Source of the DNA: Streptomyces rishiriensis
GTDB taxonomy: Bacteria > Actinomycetota > Actinomycetes > Streptomycetales > Streptomycetaceae
Assembly (NCBI RefSeq): GCF_030815485.1
Contig: NZ_JAUSWV010000002.1
Coordinates: forward strand, 7,564,001 to 7,628,000
Direction of reading: 5' to 3'
DNA length: 64,000 bases
A model generated the notes under the pieces. That model was not told where the DNA came from and did not search any database. It saw only the letters and a program-made list of their open reading frames with translations. This document shows positions 41,269-50,415 of the stretch, one piece after another (position 1 is the stretch's first letter; each line of letters starts with the position of its first letter). A program made the position numbers and the translations under genes.

Positions 41269-42159
41269 TCAGCGCGCTCCGGCCGCCAGCAGGGCCTCGG
41301 CTTCGGCCAGTACCTCCGTGACGCGCAGGCCGAACGCGGCGTCACAGGCGTGCGGGCGGCCGTCCCGGGCCGACGCGAGCAGTTCGTCGGCGGCCCGGGT
41401 GAGGGCGTCGGCGGCGTCGCCACCGCCCTGGGGGAGCCGGGTCACGCCGGCCGTGCCGCGCAGTTCCACGCCCGCGCCCGTCGCCGCGGGCGGTGCCGTC
41501 AGGCTGAGCGTCAGGGTGCTGGAGGCACCGTCCACATGGTCCAGGACCACGTGGACGGTGTCGCGGGGGCCACGGGCCGCGGCCGCGACCCGGCGGACGT
41601 CGCCGAGGACCGGCAGCAGCACGGACAGCGCGTGCGGACCCACGTCCCACAGGGCGCCCTTCTCGCCGCGCCAGGGCGTGGCGAAGGGGTGGTCGCCCGT
41701 CCCGTGGAACACGTCGCCCAGCCACTGCGCGTGCCCCGTGAACCATCCCCCCGCCTCGGCCTGTTCGGCGATCCAGGCACCGGCCTCGGGCACGAACCGG
41801 GTGGTGAAGAAGACGACCGAGGCGACCTGGGCGTCCTGCGCGGCCCGGACCACGGCCCGCGCTCCCGCCACCGTCGCGGCGACCGGTTTGTCGAGCAGCA
41901 GATGACAGCCGGCCCCTGCGGCCCGCACCGCGAGCCGCGCCTGGACGTCCGGCGGCAGCGCGACGGCCACCGCGTCCACATCCGTGAGCAGGGCGTCCAC
42001 GTCGTCGTAGGCCCGTGTTCCGTGCCGGTCGGCGAGCTCCTTCGCCGCCTCCGGGCGCCGGCCCCAGACGCCGACGAAGTCGAGCGCGCCGTGCGCTTCC
42101 AGGACGGGGGCGTGGACCATCCGCGCCCAGGGGCCGGTGCCGAGCAGACCGATGCGCAT
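41269..42159 (-). CDS. Gfo/Idh/MocA family oxidoreductase
   Basis: A 296-residue NAD(P)-dependent dehydrogenase. The Rossmann loop GLLGTGPWARMVHAPVLEAHG is at residues 4-24, and the LLLDKPVAATV motif (Lys of the conserved E/D-K-P) near 90. The C-terminal alpha/beta half carries WLGDVFHGTGDHPFATPWRGEKGALWDVGPHALSVLL, with a conserved-type D..PH. Substrates in this family are sugars, inositols or related polyols. Start ATG 42159 has AGGGAG upstream. The stop codon lies inside a 15-bp tandem duplication (41244-41273), and a 12-bp triplicate lies just upstream of the gene. Confidence 0.87.
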   Translation of the reverse strand: MRIGLLGTGPWARMVHAPVLEAHGALDFVGVWGRRPEAAKELADRHGTRAYDDVDALLTDVDAVAVALPPDVQARLAVRAAGAGCHLLLDKPVAATVAGARAVVRAAQDAQVASVVFFTTRFVPEAGAWIAEQAEAGGWFTGHAQWLGDVFHGTGDHPFATPWRGEKGALWDVGPHALSVLLPVLGDVRRVAAAARGPRDTVHVVLDHVDGASSTLTLSLTAPPAATGAGVELRGTAGVTRLPQGGGDAADALTRAADELLASARDGRPHACDAAFGLRVTEVLAEAEALLAAGAR

Positions 42160-42186
42160 AACCGCTGACTCTCCCTGATGCCGACC

Positions 42187-42223
42187 GACGTGACGAGTGA
42201 CGTGACGAGTGACGTGAACGAGT
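42187..42223. repeat. 12-bp short tandem repeat, three copies
   Basis: GACGTGACGAGT occurs twice perfectly and a third time with one inserted A, followed by another GACGT. It sits just upstream of the Gfo/Idh start, in its likely promoter or leader. Confidence 0.8.
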
Positions 42224-42307
42224 GACGTCCTCGCCGGGACGCCGGATCCGACCGCGAGCCTCGCACACGGCCGTCGTCCGGGACACCCGGGGCGGTCCTG
42301 CGGGCCG

Positions 42308-42529
42308 TCAGGCCGCCCGGGCCTGCGCCGAGCCGGAGTCGTCCGCCGAGCCGGAGTCGTCCGCGGTCGGGGCGGCGCCGGACGGGTCGCGGACCAGGCG
42401 GAGATGCCGCCTGCGTCCGGCATGGCGCCGCTTGGCGGGGGCCGGGGCGAGCAGGTGTTCCTCGACCCGGTCCATGACCGCCATCAGCACGGACAGGAAC
42501 GGCAGCAGCAGCACGGCGACCCAGAGCAC
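42308..42529 (-). CDS. Small single-span membrane protein
   Basis: A 73-residue protein starting at GTG 42529, chosen because GGAG lies 6 nt upstream. A leading hydrophobic helix (VLWVAVLLLPFLSVLMAVMDRVEEHLL) is followed by a basic stretch (KRRHAGRRRHLRL) and a Ser/Asp/Gly tail that contains a short duplication (DDSGSADDSGSA). It is likely an inner-membrane peptide with the tail in the cytosol. No function is known. The 12-bp DNA repeat behind the tail duplication suggests recent slippage. Confidence 0.65.
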   Translation of the reverse strand: MLWVAVLLLPFLSVLMAVMDRVEEHLLAPAPAKRRHAGRRRHLRLVRDPSGAAPTADDSGSADDSGSAQARAA

Positions 42530-42600
42530 GGTTCTCTCCTCCGCAGGCGACGCCATGCCGGGTGCTCAGGATCGGGCCGATGATGCCTGCGGGGCGCGGT

Positions 42601-43992
42601 TCAGGTTCCGGGCGGCGCGGCGAAACCCGTGAGCAGGGCGTCCGCCTGGGCCAGACCGCTCTCCGCGGAGATCTCCCGCACCGTCTGCGCGGACCGGATC
42701 ACGGCGAACGCGACCTGACCGCCCGCGAGCCGATAGCCGTACACGGCGGGCCTCGGCAGGCTGTTGTACGACCAGTGCGCCGAGAAGTAGTAGCCGCCCG
42801 TGTCGTGCAGCACCACCAGGTCCCCCTCGGAGAGGGCGGGCAGCGGCCGGTCGTGCGCCACGACGTCCCCGGCGAAGCAGAGCGGCCCGGCGACGTCCTG
42901 CCGGACGAGCGGCGTCCGCTTGGGCGTGCCGTCCGGGCCGTACGCGGACACCCGCAGCGGCCAGGCCTGCGGCATGAAGACGGTACGGGTGGCGACCTGT
43001 CCGCCGGCGTGGGTGAGCGCGATCCGGCGGCCGCCGGCGTCCTTGACGTACTCGACGAGGGCCGCCGTGAAGCCGTTCTTCGCGATCAGGGAGCGGCCGA
43101 ACTCGGTGACCACCTGGTAGCGGCCGTCCAGCAGCGCCGGTTCGGCGGCGTCGAGCGCGGCCGCGTATTCCGCGTAGGTGGGCGTGACCGTGTCGTCGGC
43201 GAAGTTCACCGGCAGCCCGCCGCCCAGGTCGAGGCTGGTCACCTGGCGGCGGCCGACGTGCGCGTTGATCTCCTCGGCGAGCCGGTGTGTCGCCGCGAGG
43301 CCCTCCGCGATCAGCGGCAGCGGGCAGCCCTGCGAGCCCACGTGCGCGTGCAGCCGGGTCAGCCAGGGCCGCCGCGCGAAGGCCTCGACGACGCGGGCGC
43401 GGGCCCCCGGGTCACGCAGGGCCACGCCGAACTTGGAGTGCGCGGTCGCCGTGCTCATCGCGCCGATCGACCCGCCCCCGACCTGCGGATTGACCCGCAC
43501 TCCGAGCACCGACGCGCAGTCCTCGGGGCGCAGAGCGTCGATCCGGTCCAGTTCGTCGAGGTTGTCAGCGTTGAGCGCGACGCCCAGGGCGAGGGCCTCC
43601 CGGATCTCCCGGCGGGTCTTCGCCGGCGAGTCCAGCACGATGCGCGCCGGGGCGAAACCCGCGTCCAGCGCCAGGCGCAGCTCCCCGGGGCTCGCCACCT
43701 CGCAGCCCATGCCGGCGTCGGCGAGCAGCCGCAGCACGGGCACCAGGGAACAGGCCTTGGCGGCGAAGGTGTGCAGGACGTCAGGCACCTGAGCGAACGC
43801 CTCGTGCAGGCCGGCGACGCTGTCGCGCACGCCCTGCACGTCGACGAACCCGGCCAGCGGCCGGTCCTCGCCGAGCAGCCCGTCCGCGACGGCCTGCCGG
43901 ACGGCGAGGGCGACGGGGGAGGCGTCGGTGAGCGGTTCGGTCCGAGCGTCGGTCCGCTGGTCGGTCCGTTGGTTCTCGGTGGGGAGCGGCAC
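42601..43992 (-). CDS. Type III PLP-dependent decarboxylase (DapDC/Y4yA-like)
   Basis: A 463-residue enzyme of the alanine-racemase-fold decarboxylase family. The PLP lysine is K79 in HTFAAKACSLVP. The phosphate-binding GGGLP and the LHAHVGSQG block follow in the barrel, and the C-terminal sheet has CFAGDVVAHDRPLPALSEGDLVVLHDTGGYYF, where the diaminopimelate decarboxylase family has its catalytic Cys and substrate loop. Sequence details (CxGD rather than the DapDC CESGD) point to the Y4yA-type family rather than lysine biosynthesis. Start GTG with GGAG upstream. There is no neighbour to suggest a pathway. Confidence 0.82.
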   Translation of the reverse strand: MPLPTENQRTDQRTDARTEPLTDASPVALAVRQAVADGLLGEDRPLAGFVDVQGVRDSVAGLHEAFAQVPDVLHTFAAKACSLVPVLRLLADAGMGCEVASPGELRLALDAGFAPARIVLDSPAKTRREIREALALGVALNADNLDELDRIDALRPEDCASVLGVRVNPQVGGGSIGAMSTATAHSKFGVALRDPGARARVVEAFARRPWLTRLHAHVGSQGCPLPLIAEGLAATHRLAEEINAHVGRRQVTSLDLGGGLPVNFADDTVTPTYAEYAAALDAAEPALLDGRYQVVTEFGRSLIAKNGFTAALVEYVKDAGGRRIALTHAGGQVATRTVFMPQAWPLRVSAYGPDGTPKRTPLVRQDVAGPLCFAGDVVAHDRPLPALSEGDLVVLHDTGGYYFSAHWSYNSLPRPAVYGYRLAGGQVAFAVIRSAQTVREISAESGLAQADALLTGFAAPPGT

Positions 43993-44181
43993 GTGCTGGT
44001 CTCCTTCGGGCGAGGAAGGGTGTCACGCGGTCGGGTGACACTTCCAGATTCCTCCCCGCGTCGGTCGCCCGTCTTCGGGGGACCGGCCAAAGGGAAGCGG
44101 AACCTTTGTGTCCTCGCACAAGGGACCCTCGGGCACTCGGCGACTCGGCACCCGGGTGTCCGGGGTCCGGGGTCCGGGGGC

Positions 44182-46113
44182 TCAGTACGTCCCGGGCGGG
44201 ACCAGCCGGGTCGCGAGCGTCAGCAGCAGCCGGGTGTCGGCGTCGTCGAGATCCACGCCGTACCGGTCCCGCACCCGGCCCAGCCGGTAGCGGAGCGTGT
44301 TGGCATGCACGACCAGGCGGCGTGCCGCCTCGGGGACGTCGCCTCCGGCGTCGAAGTACGCCGCCAGCGTCCGTACCAGCTCACCGCCGGCGGCGAGGTC
44401 CGTGCGGATCAGGTCGTGGACCGGCCCGCCGCCGGACTCCCACACCGGACGCGCCGCGTCCAGGATCCGCAGCACCTCCAGCGCCGCGCCCGCACCGGCC
44501 GCGTCGGCGTGCCGCGGGGGCCGGGGCCGTCCGGCGGCCGACGCCCGTGCCTCCCGCTCCCGCAGTGCCCGGACGACGAGCCCGGCCCGCCCGTACGACA
44601 GGTCGGCCCGTTCCGGGGTGACGACCGGGCCGACCCCCAGCCACACCGCCGGCGGGCCCGGCAACGACGAGACGGCAGCGTCCAGTTCGCGCGCGAGGCC
44701 GAGTACGGCCGTCGCATGGTCCGTCGCGGAGGCGTCCCCGGCGAGGAACAGCGCGAGCCGGTCGCCGTCCCGCAGGATCCCGGTGCCGGGACGGTGCGCG
44801 GAGACCTCCAGCGCGAGGACGTCCAGGGCCCGGTCGTCGGGCCGCGCACCCGGCCGCCGCTCGGCCACCACCACCGAGCACGGCGCGTCCGGGGACAGCC
44901 CCAGCGACCAGGCGTGCGTACGCCGGTCCCCGAGACCGTGCAGCAGACCGCGCAGCGCGGCCTCCCGGCGGTGGGCCGTACCGCTCTCGCTCAGCCGCTC
45001 GCGCACCAGCAGCGGGGCGGCGAGCCCGGCGGCCGTTCGCAGATGACGAGCGGCGTCCGGGGCCAGGGCGGCGCCGTCGGCGGCGGCCCAGATCGAGCCC
45101 AGAACCTCCCGGCCGCTGCGCACGGCGACGACCAGCCGCTCCGGGTTCTCGCCGTCGGCGGGCCGGTGGATGACGTCCTCGGAGGTCCACAGGGCGCGCA
45201 GCAGACCGCTGCGCCGCAGCTCGGCGACCCGCCAGTCGGGCACCCGGCCGCCGAGGATGACGGTCCGGCGCAGCGGGTCGGCGCCGGGTCCGGTGGCGGA
45301 GTGCGCCAGGACCCGCAGTCGCGTGTCCTCGATGGTGATCGACCCCTGCACGTACGCCGCGACCCGCGCCGCGAGGACCGCGAGGGAAGGCGCCGTCTCC
45401 GGGCCCCGGAGCGTCTCGCCGTCGTCGGCCCCACCGGCCCGGACATAGCCGAGCGCCGAACGCAGCAGCGCGGCTGCCTCGGCCCAGCCGGTGCCCTCGG
45501 CGCGGACGAGCAGCGCGACGCCGGTCTCCCGGGCAGCCTCCATCGGCCCGGCGACCTGCGAGCCGGTCATTCCTGGACCGGACATCTCCGGACCGGCGAC
45601 CTCCGAACGGGTCGCCGCTGGACCGGTGGCCTCGGGGCCGGCCTCCAGCGGACCGGTGACCTGTGAACCGGTCCCGTGCGAACCGGCCTGCACCGGACCG
45701 GTGATTTGCGGACCGGTCCCCTGCGAACCGGTGATCTCCTCGCCCGTGCAACCCAGTACGACGGCGCAGGCCCCGCGGCGGGCGGCCTCGCGCACGGTGC
45801 CGGCGTCCGAGGCGGCGCCCACGGCCAGCAGCAGGACGCCCGCGCCCGCCGACTGCCCCGGTCCTGCACCCGGCCCGGGTCCTGGACCTGGATCCGGCCC
45901 TGCACCTGGACCCGGCCGAGGGCCGCCCGGTTGATCGGGGCCGTCCGGGGGGCCGAAGTCGTCGAGGTCGTCCAGGCCGACGGCGATCCGCCGGACGACG
46001 GTGTCGGGCGCGGCGGGCGCGCACAGCAGCCGCACCGCGTTGCCGTCCTCGAAGGCCAGCAGGGCCCGCAGCGTCGCGGCGGCCTCCGGCGGGGCCGGTT
46101 CCTCCTCGTTCAT
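44182..46113 (-). CDS. PucR/CdaR-type transcriptional regulator with Gly/Pro repeat insert
   Basis: A 643-residue regulator. The N-terminal part is an interrupted PucR-like sensor (VLLLAVGAASDAGTVREAARRGACAVVLG); a GAF-like middle (~220-380) follows, and the C-terminus has the family helix-turn-helix VHANTLRYRLGRVRDRYGVDLDDADTRLLLTLA. Two low-complexity inserts break the sensor: a Pro/Gly run (about 75-98) and a TGSQ/TGP-type repeat (about 125-190). ATG 46113 has GGGAG upstream. It is divergent from the cutinase gene, 243 bp away, so it may regulate it, though PucR proteins more often serve purine or amino-acid catabolism. Confidence 0.82.
   Translation of the reverse strand: MNEEEPAPPEAAATLRALLAFEDGNAVRLLCAPAAPDTVVRRIAVGLDDLDDFGPPDGPDQPGGPRPGPGAGPDPGPGPGPGAGPGQSAGAGVLLLAVGAASDAGTVREAARRGACAVVLGCTGEEITGSQGTGPQITGPVQAGSHGTGSQVTGPLEAGPEATGPAATRSEVAGPEMSGPGMTGSQVAGPMEAARETGVALLVRAEGTGWAEAAALLRSALGYVRAGGADDGETLRGPETAPSLAVLAARVAAYVQGSITIEDTRLRVLAHSATGPGADPLRRTVILGGRVPDWRVAELRRSGLLRALWTSEDVIHRPADGENPERLVVAVRSGREVLGSIWAAADGAALAPDAARHLRTAAGLAAPLLVRERLSESGTAHRREAALRGLLHGLGDRRTHAWSLGLSPDAPCSVVVAERRPGARPDDRALDVLALEVSAHRPGTGILRDGDRLALFLAGDASATDHATAVLGLARELDAAVSSLPGPPAVWLGVGPVVTPERADLSYGRAGLVVRALREREARASAAGRPRPPRHADAAGAGAALEVLRILDAARPVWESGGGPVHDLIRTDLAAGGELVRTLAAYFDAGGDVPEAARRLVVHANTLRYRLGRVRDRYGVDLDDADTRLLLTLATRLVPPGTY
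45550..45745. repeat. Degenerate GACCGGT-type tandem repeat inside the PucR gene
   Basis: A run of 12-27-bp units sharing ACCGGT and CTGCGAACCGGT-like cores is translated as GS/TGP/AGP repeats. The units are imperfect but clearly related. Confidence 0.75.
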
Positions 46114-46356
46114 CGTCCGAAGCTCCCGCCCTCGTCCCGGTGACGCACCCCGTGTGCTCCCCGCCGACGATAGGCGTCCCGGACGGCGGCACCGGGCGTG
46201 CGCCGGGCCCGTCACCCGGTTTCCTCCGGTGGAAAAGGCACGAGACCGGTGACATCGCCGATCCCCGCGCGCCGCACCCGCCCCGACGCTGGCACCGCCA
46301 GTCCAGCTTCAGCGGCGGCGCCCCCTGCGGCCGCCCGATCGAGAGGACGACTCGTC

Positions 46357-47289
46357 GTGCAGCATCACGTGCGCACCGGTGCGGCCCACCGCGCCACCAC
46401 CGGCTCCCCCCACCGCAGGTCCGGACAGCTCGCCCGGTTCGCGACGGCGATCGCCGCCGTCGTCGGCCTCACCACGCTCAGCGGCCCCGGCGCGCAGGCG
46501 GCGGACAACCCCTACGAGAGGGGCCCCGCGCCGACCACCGCGAGCATCGAGGCGCTGCGCGGCCCGTACGCGGTATCCCAGACCACCGTCTCCTCGCTCG
46601 CCGTGACCGGCTTCGGCGGCGGCACGATCTACTACCCGACCAGCACCGGCGACGGCACCTTCGGCGCGATCGCCGTCGCGCCCGGCTACACGGCCGGCCA
46701 GTCCTCCATCGCCTGGCTGGGCCCGCGGCTGGCGTCCCAGGGCTTCGTCGTCTTCACCATCGACACCCTCACCACGCTGGACCAGCCCGACTCCCGGGGC
46801 CGTCAGCTGCTCGCGGCCCTGGATCACCTCACGCAGGTCAGCTCCGTGCGTACCCGCGTCGACAGCAGCCGACTCGGCGTCATGGGCCACTCGATGGGCG
46901 GCGGCGGCACCCTGGAGGCCGCCAAGTCACGGCCCTCGCTCCAGGCCGCGATCCCGCTGACGCCGTGGAACCTCGACAAGACCTGGCCCGAGGTCACCAC
47001 GCCCACGCTGATCGTCGGCTCCGACGGCGACACGATCGCCCCCGTCGGCAGCCACGCCGAGCCGTTCTACTCCAGCCTGCCGTCCTCCCTGGACCGTGCC
47101 TACCTGGAACTGAACAACGCCACCCACTTCACCCCGAACTCGTCGAACACGACGATCGCGAAGTACGGCATCTCGTGGCTGAAGCGCTTCATCGACAACG
47201 ACACGCGCTACGAGCAGTTCCTGTGCCCGCTCCCGCGGCCGAGCACGACGATCGACGAGTACCGGGGCAACTGCCCGCACACCTCCTGA
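46357..47289 (+). CDS. Secreted cutinase / polyester (PET-type) hydrolase
   Basis: A 310-residue alpha/beta hydrolase very like Thermobifida cutinases. An N-terminal signal ends at AQA before ADNPYERGP, the usual mature start. The catalytic triad is S179 (GHSMGGGG), D225 (SDGDTIAP) and H257 (NATHFTP); spacing (46 and 32 residues) equals that of LCC and TfCut2. Other family blocks are FGGGTIYYP, SIAWLGPRLASQGF, TLTTLDQPDSRG and PLTPWNLDKTW. C290 and C306 should form the single C-terminal disulfide of type I enzymes. Secreted hydrolase of cutin, suberin and possibly synthetic polyesters. GTG 46357 has AGAGGA upstream. A divergent PucR gene adjoins. Confidence 0.93.
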   Translation: MQHHVRTGAAHRATTGSPHRRSGQLARFATAIAAVVGLTTLSGPGAQAADNPYERGPAPTTASIEALRGPYAVSQTTVSSLAVTGFGGGTIYYPTSTGDGTFGAIAVAPGYTAGQSSIAWLGPRLASQGFVVFTIDTLTTLDQPDSRGRQLLAALDHLTQVSSVRTRVDSSRLGVMGHSMGGGGTLEAAKSRPSLQAAIPLTPWNLDKTWPEVTTPTLIVGSDGDTIAPVGSHAEPFYSSLPSSLDRAYLELNNATHFTPNSSNTTIAKYGISWLKRFIDNDTRYEQFLCPLPRPSTTIDEYRGNCPHTS

Positions 47290-47313
47290 GACAGCGTGAG
47301 GGAATCGGGGCCC

Positions 47314-47360
47314 CCGCCGCCGTCGTCGTCGCTGTGCCCGTGCACGCGGCACGGCGGCGG
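47314..47360 (+). terminator. Probable hairpin after the cutinase gene
   Basis: CCGCCGCCG and CGGCGGCGG enclose an inner imperfect stem (GCTGTGCC/GGCACGGC) 25 bp after the stop. It is imperfect, but the position is right. Confidence 0.5.
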
Positions 47361-47502
47361 CCGTTGGGACCCGGCACAAGGTGTGCCACGCCCGTCGCGC
47401 ACGAATTCACTGGTGGCGGGCGCAGAACGGCCCGCACCGGCGTCGTCGCGCAACCGGTCGCACGGCTTCCGCCGCCCGTTACCCGTACGTAACGTCACGG
47501 GA

Positions 47503-50307
47503 ATGACCGGACAGACGACCGACGGCGGCGGTGTGCGGGTGGTGACCGGTGAACCCGGTTGCGGCCGTACGGCGTTCCTGGCCCGCGCCGCCCGCTCGTG
47601 CCCGGCCGCGTTGGTGGTCGGTGTTCGGGCCGACCCGGTGGCGTCGGCCGTACCCCTCGGGGGTCTGCGCGCACTGCTGCGCGCCCTCGGCGCACCGGTG
47701 GGCCCGTGGTCCGCCACCGGCCCGCCCTGGGCGGTGCTCCTCGACGCCCTGCGGGCCGCCTCCGTCGGCAGGCCGATGCTGGTGTGCGTCGACGACGCGC
47801 ATCTGTGGGACGCCCCCACCCGTGCCGTGCTGGGCCGCGCCGCCGAGCACCTGCGCGGGAACGGCCGGGTCGGCGTGTTGCTCAGCGTGTCCGGACACCG
47901 TCCGGTCGACCGGGAGTTCGCCGCGCTGCCGGTGGTCCGCGTCGACCCGCTCTCCCCGGCGGAGGCGGCCGCGCTTCTGGACGAGGAGACGGGCGGGGCC
48001 CTCGACCGGGCCGTGCGCGACGACCTGGTGGACGCGGCCGCGGGCAGTCCGGCGCTGCTGCTGGCGATGGTCCGGCGCCTGTCGCCCGCCCAGATCCGCG
48101 GTCACCGCAGGCTGCCGGGCCCGTCGGCCGACGCGGAACTCCTGACCGGGCTGGCCGGCGGCTTCCTGACCGGGTGCACGCCCGCGCAGGAGGACCTGCT
48201 GCTGACGGTCGCGGCGGCCGTACGGGACGCGGACGACGCGGAGGATCGCAGGACCGACCTGACGCTCGCCCGGCGCGCAGCGGAGCAGCTGCGGGGTTCC
48301 CGCCCCGGGGCGGAGGCCGCGCCTTCCTTCGATCCGCTGCCCGAGGTGCTGGTCCGGGTCGACGGCGAGGTCGGGTTCCACAGCGACCTGCTGCGCCGGG
48401 CGGTCTACGCGGGGGCGCTGCCCGAGCGGCGCCGCGCCGCGCACCGCGCGCTGGCCCGGGCACTGGAGGAGGCGGGGGCCGCAGGTCTGCCCGTGCTGCT
48501 GCACCGGGCCCGGTCCGCAGCCGTGCCCCGGCGCGGGACGGCGGCCGAACTGGCCGTGGCGGCGGGCGATCAGGCGCATCCGCGGCGCCTGCGGTGCGCC
48601 GCGTACACCCATGCCGCCGGACTGACCGAGGACGGCGCGCGGCGCGCGGAGTGGTACACGGCCGCCGCCGAGCAGGCCCTGCTCGGCGGTCGCACGCACC
48701 GGGCTCTGCGGCTGCTCGACAGAGCGCGGGACAGCACGGCGCCCACGGCGCTGCGCGGCCGCGTGGAGCTGGTACGCGGCACCACGGTCCTGTACGACGG
48801 CGCGGTCGACGAGGCCCGTGCGTCCCTGCTCCTGGCAGCCCGCCTGCTGGCCGGGTCGTCCCCACGCCAGGCCCAATCGGCCCTGCTGGCCGCAGCGGAC
48901 GCCGCCTGGGCAGCGGGCGACGCCCAGGGGTGCCTGCAGGTGCTGAGCGCCGGCGACGGCTCGCCGGACACCGACCCACAGCCGCCCCCGGACGTTTCGG
49001 CGGTCCTGCCCCGGGCGCAGGGCGGGCCGACGGAGGTGACGGTGGGCGCCGGGGGCAGTGCCGTGCTGCGTGACTATCGCACCGGCCTGCGGGCCTTGCT
49101 AGAAGGGGAGTTCGCGCAGGCGGCGGGACCCCTGCGGCGGCTGGTGGCGGACGCGGAGGCGGTGGGCGGCGTGGCGGGTGCGGCCGGCGCGGACGAGCCG
49201 GACACGGCACTGCGCGCGGCTGCCGCCGCCCTGCTGCTGGGGGACCTCGCGGCCGCCCGTCGGGCCGGGGCGCGGGCCCTGGCCGCCGCCCGGACCCCCG
49301 GGACCGCCGCGGCCCTCGCGCGGGCCCGGGAGTACCTCGCCTACGCCGAACTGCGCGCCGGACGGCACACGCTGGCCAGGACGCACGCGGAGGAGGGACT
49401 GCGGGCCGCGCACCGGACGGGGCAGCGCAACACGGCCGCCCACCACCACGCCGTACTCGCCCTCGCCGCCTCGATCGAGGGCGCTCCCGACGAGGTCGCC
49501 GCCCACGCGGACACCGCGCTGGCCACCGCCCGGCGGCACGGCCTCGTCCAGGCCGCGACGCTGGCGGAGTGGGCCACGGCCCGCGCCGACCTCGCCCGCG
49601 GGCGTCCACGGGAGGCCGTGGACCGGCTGGGGCCGCTCGTGTGCCCGGGGCCCCGCAGAGGGCACTTCGCGGTGTGGATGCTCGCCGTACCGTGCCTGGT
49701 GGAGGCCGCCGCCTCGACCGGACGGGCCGACGGCGGCGTCAGCGAGGTCGTCGAGGAGTTCGCCCGGTGGGCCGCATTCGGCGCCGACCCCCAGGCCCCC
49801 GCCCAACTGACGCGCTGCCGTGCGCTGCTGGCCCCGGCGGACCGGTCCGACGCGCTGTACCGTCGCGCGCTCGACCTGCACGACGCGGCCGGCGGCGGCG
49901 ACTTCGAGCGCGCCCGCACCGAACTGCTGCACGGCAAGTGGCTGCGCAGGCGGCGCCGGCTGAGCGAGGCCCGCGACCGTCTCGGCGCCGCCCTGGTCGG
50001 GTTCGAGCGCTGCGGCGCGCGCCCCTGGGCGGACCAGGCCCGGGCCGAACTGCGGGCGGGCGGTGTGGCACCGGGCGGCGGAGTGAGAGCGATGGGGCTG
50101 GGGCCGGGACTCGACGGACTGACCCCGCAGCAGCTGCGGATCGCCCGGTGCGTCGCCGAGGGAGCCACCAACCGGGAGGTGGCGCTGACCCTCTCGGTCA
50201 GCACCCGAACCGTCGACTACCACCTGCGCAAGGTCTTCGCGACGCTGGGCGTGCGCTCACGCGTCGAACTGGTGCGCATGGTCGAGAAGGCCGGACAGGA
50301 GGGTTGA
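47503..50307 (+). CDS. Large LuxR-family ATPase regulator (LAL-like)
   Basis: A 934-residue regulator. An N-terminal AAA-type NTPase (~10-270) has a Walker A-like loop GEPGCGRTAFLAR in which the usual Lys is R22, and Walker B MLVCVDDAHLWD (92-103). A long helical TPR-like region (~390-850) follows, then a C-terminal LuxR helix-turn-helix (about 865-925: GLTPQQLRIARCVAEGATNREVALTLSVSTRTVDYHLRKVFATLGVRSR). LAL proteins activate secondary-metabolite or catabolic genes. The Arg-for-Lys change may abolish ATP hydrolysis. ATG 47503 has GGGA too close for an ideal site, so the start is uncertain. Confidence 0.82.
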   Translation: MTGQTTDGGGVRVVTGEPGCGRTAFLARAARSCPAALVVGVRADPVASAVPLGGLRALLRALGAPVGPWSATGPPWAVLLDALRAASVGRPMLVCVDDAHLWDAPTRAVLGRAAEHLRGNGRVGVLLSVSGHRPVDREFAALPVVRVDPLSPAEAAALLDEETGGALDRAVRDDLVDAAAGSPALLLAMVRRLSPAQIRGHRRLPGPSADAELLTGLAGGFLTGCTPAQEDLLLTVAAAVRDADDAEDRRTDLTLARRAAEQLRGSRPGAEAAPSFDPLPEVLVRVDGEVGFHSDLLRRAVYAGALPERRRAAHRALARALEEAGAAGLPVLLHRARSAAVPRRGTAAELAVAAGDQAHPRRLRCAAYTHAAGLTEDGARRAEWYTAAAEQALLGGRTHRALRLLDRARDSTAPTALRGRVELVRGTTVLYDGAVDEARASLLLAARLLAGSSPRQAQSALLAAADAAWAAGDAQGCLQVLSAGDGSPDTDPQPPPDVSAVLPRAQGGPTEVTVGAGGSAVLRDYRTGLRALLEGEFAQAAGPLRRLVADAEAVGGVAGAAGADEPDTALRAAAAALLLGDLAAARRAGARALAAARTPGTAAALARAREYLAYAELRAGRHTLARTHAEEGLRAAHRTGQRNTAAHHHAVLALAASIEGAPDEVAAHADTALATARRHGLVQAATLAEWATARADLARGRPREAVDRLGPLVCPGPRRGHFAVWMLAVPCLVEAAASTGRADGGVSEVVEEFARWAAFGADPQAPAQLTRCRALLAPADRSDALYRRALDLHDAAGGGDFERARTELLHGKWLRRRRRLSEARDRLGAALVGFERCGARPWADQARAELRAGGVAPGGGVRAMGLGPGLDGLTPQQLRIARCVAEGATNREVALTLSVSTRTVDYHLRKVFATLGVRSRVELVRMVEKAGQEG

Positions 50308-50415
50308 CCGGAGCGAAAACAATGGTGCACACCCCTAGGGACCGACCGGACGGTATGCCATCCTTCGTGGCAGGACGAGTCGGACGGCTGGACACTGCCC
50401 AGGGGGAGGACCGCG

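Noticed and set aside
42601..43992. lysA, diaminopimelate decarboxylase of lysine synthesis
   Set aside because: The fold fits, but the C-terminal active-site block lacks the CESGD form and no lysine or threonine genes are close; Y4yA-like is more likely.
42562..45666. A 1034-codon plus-strand frame opposite the decarboxylase and PucR genes
   Set aside because: Arg/Gly/Pro-rich with no recognisable motif; the minus-strand proteins have complete family signatures.
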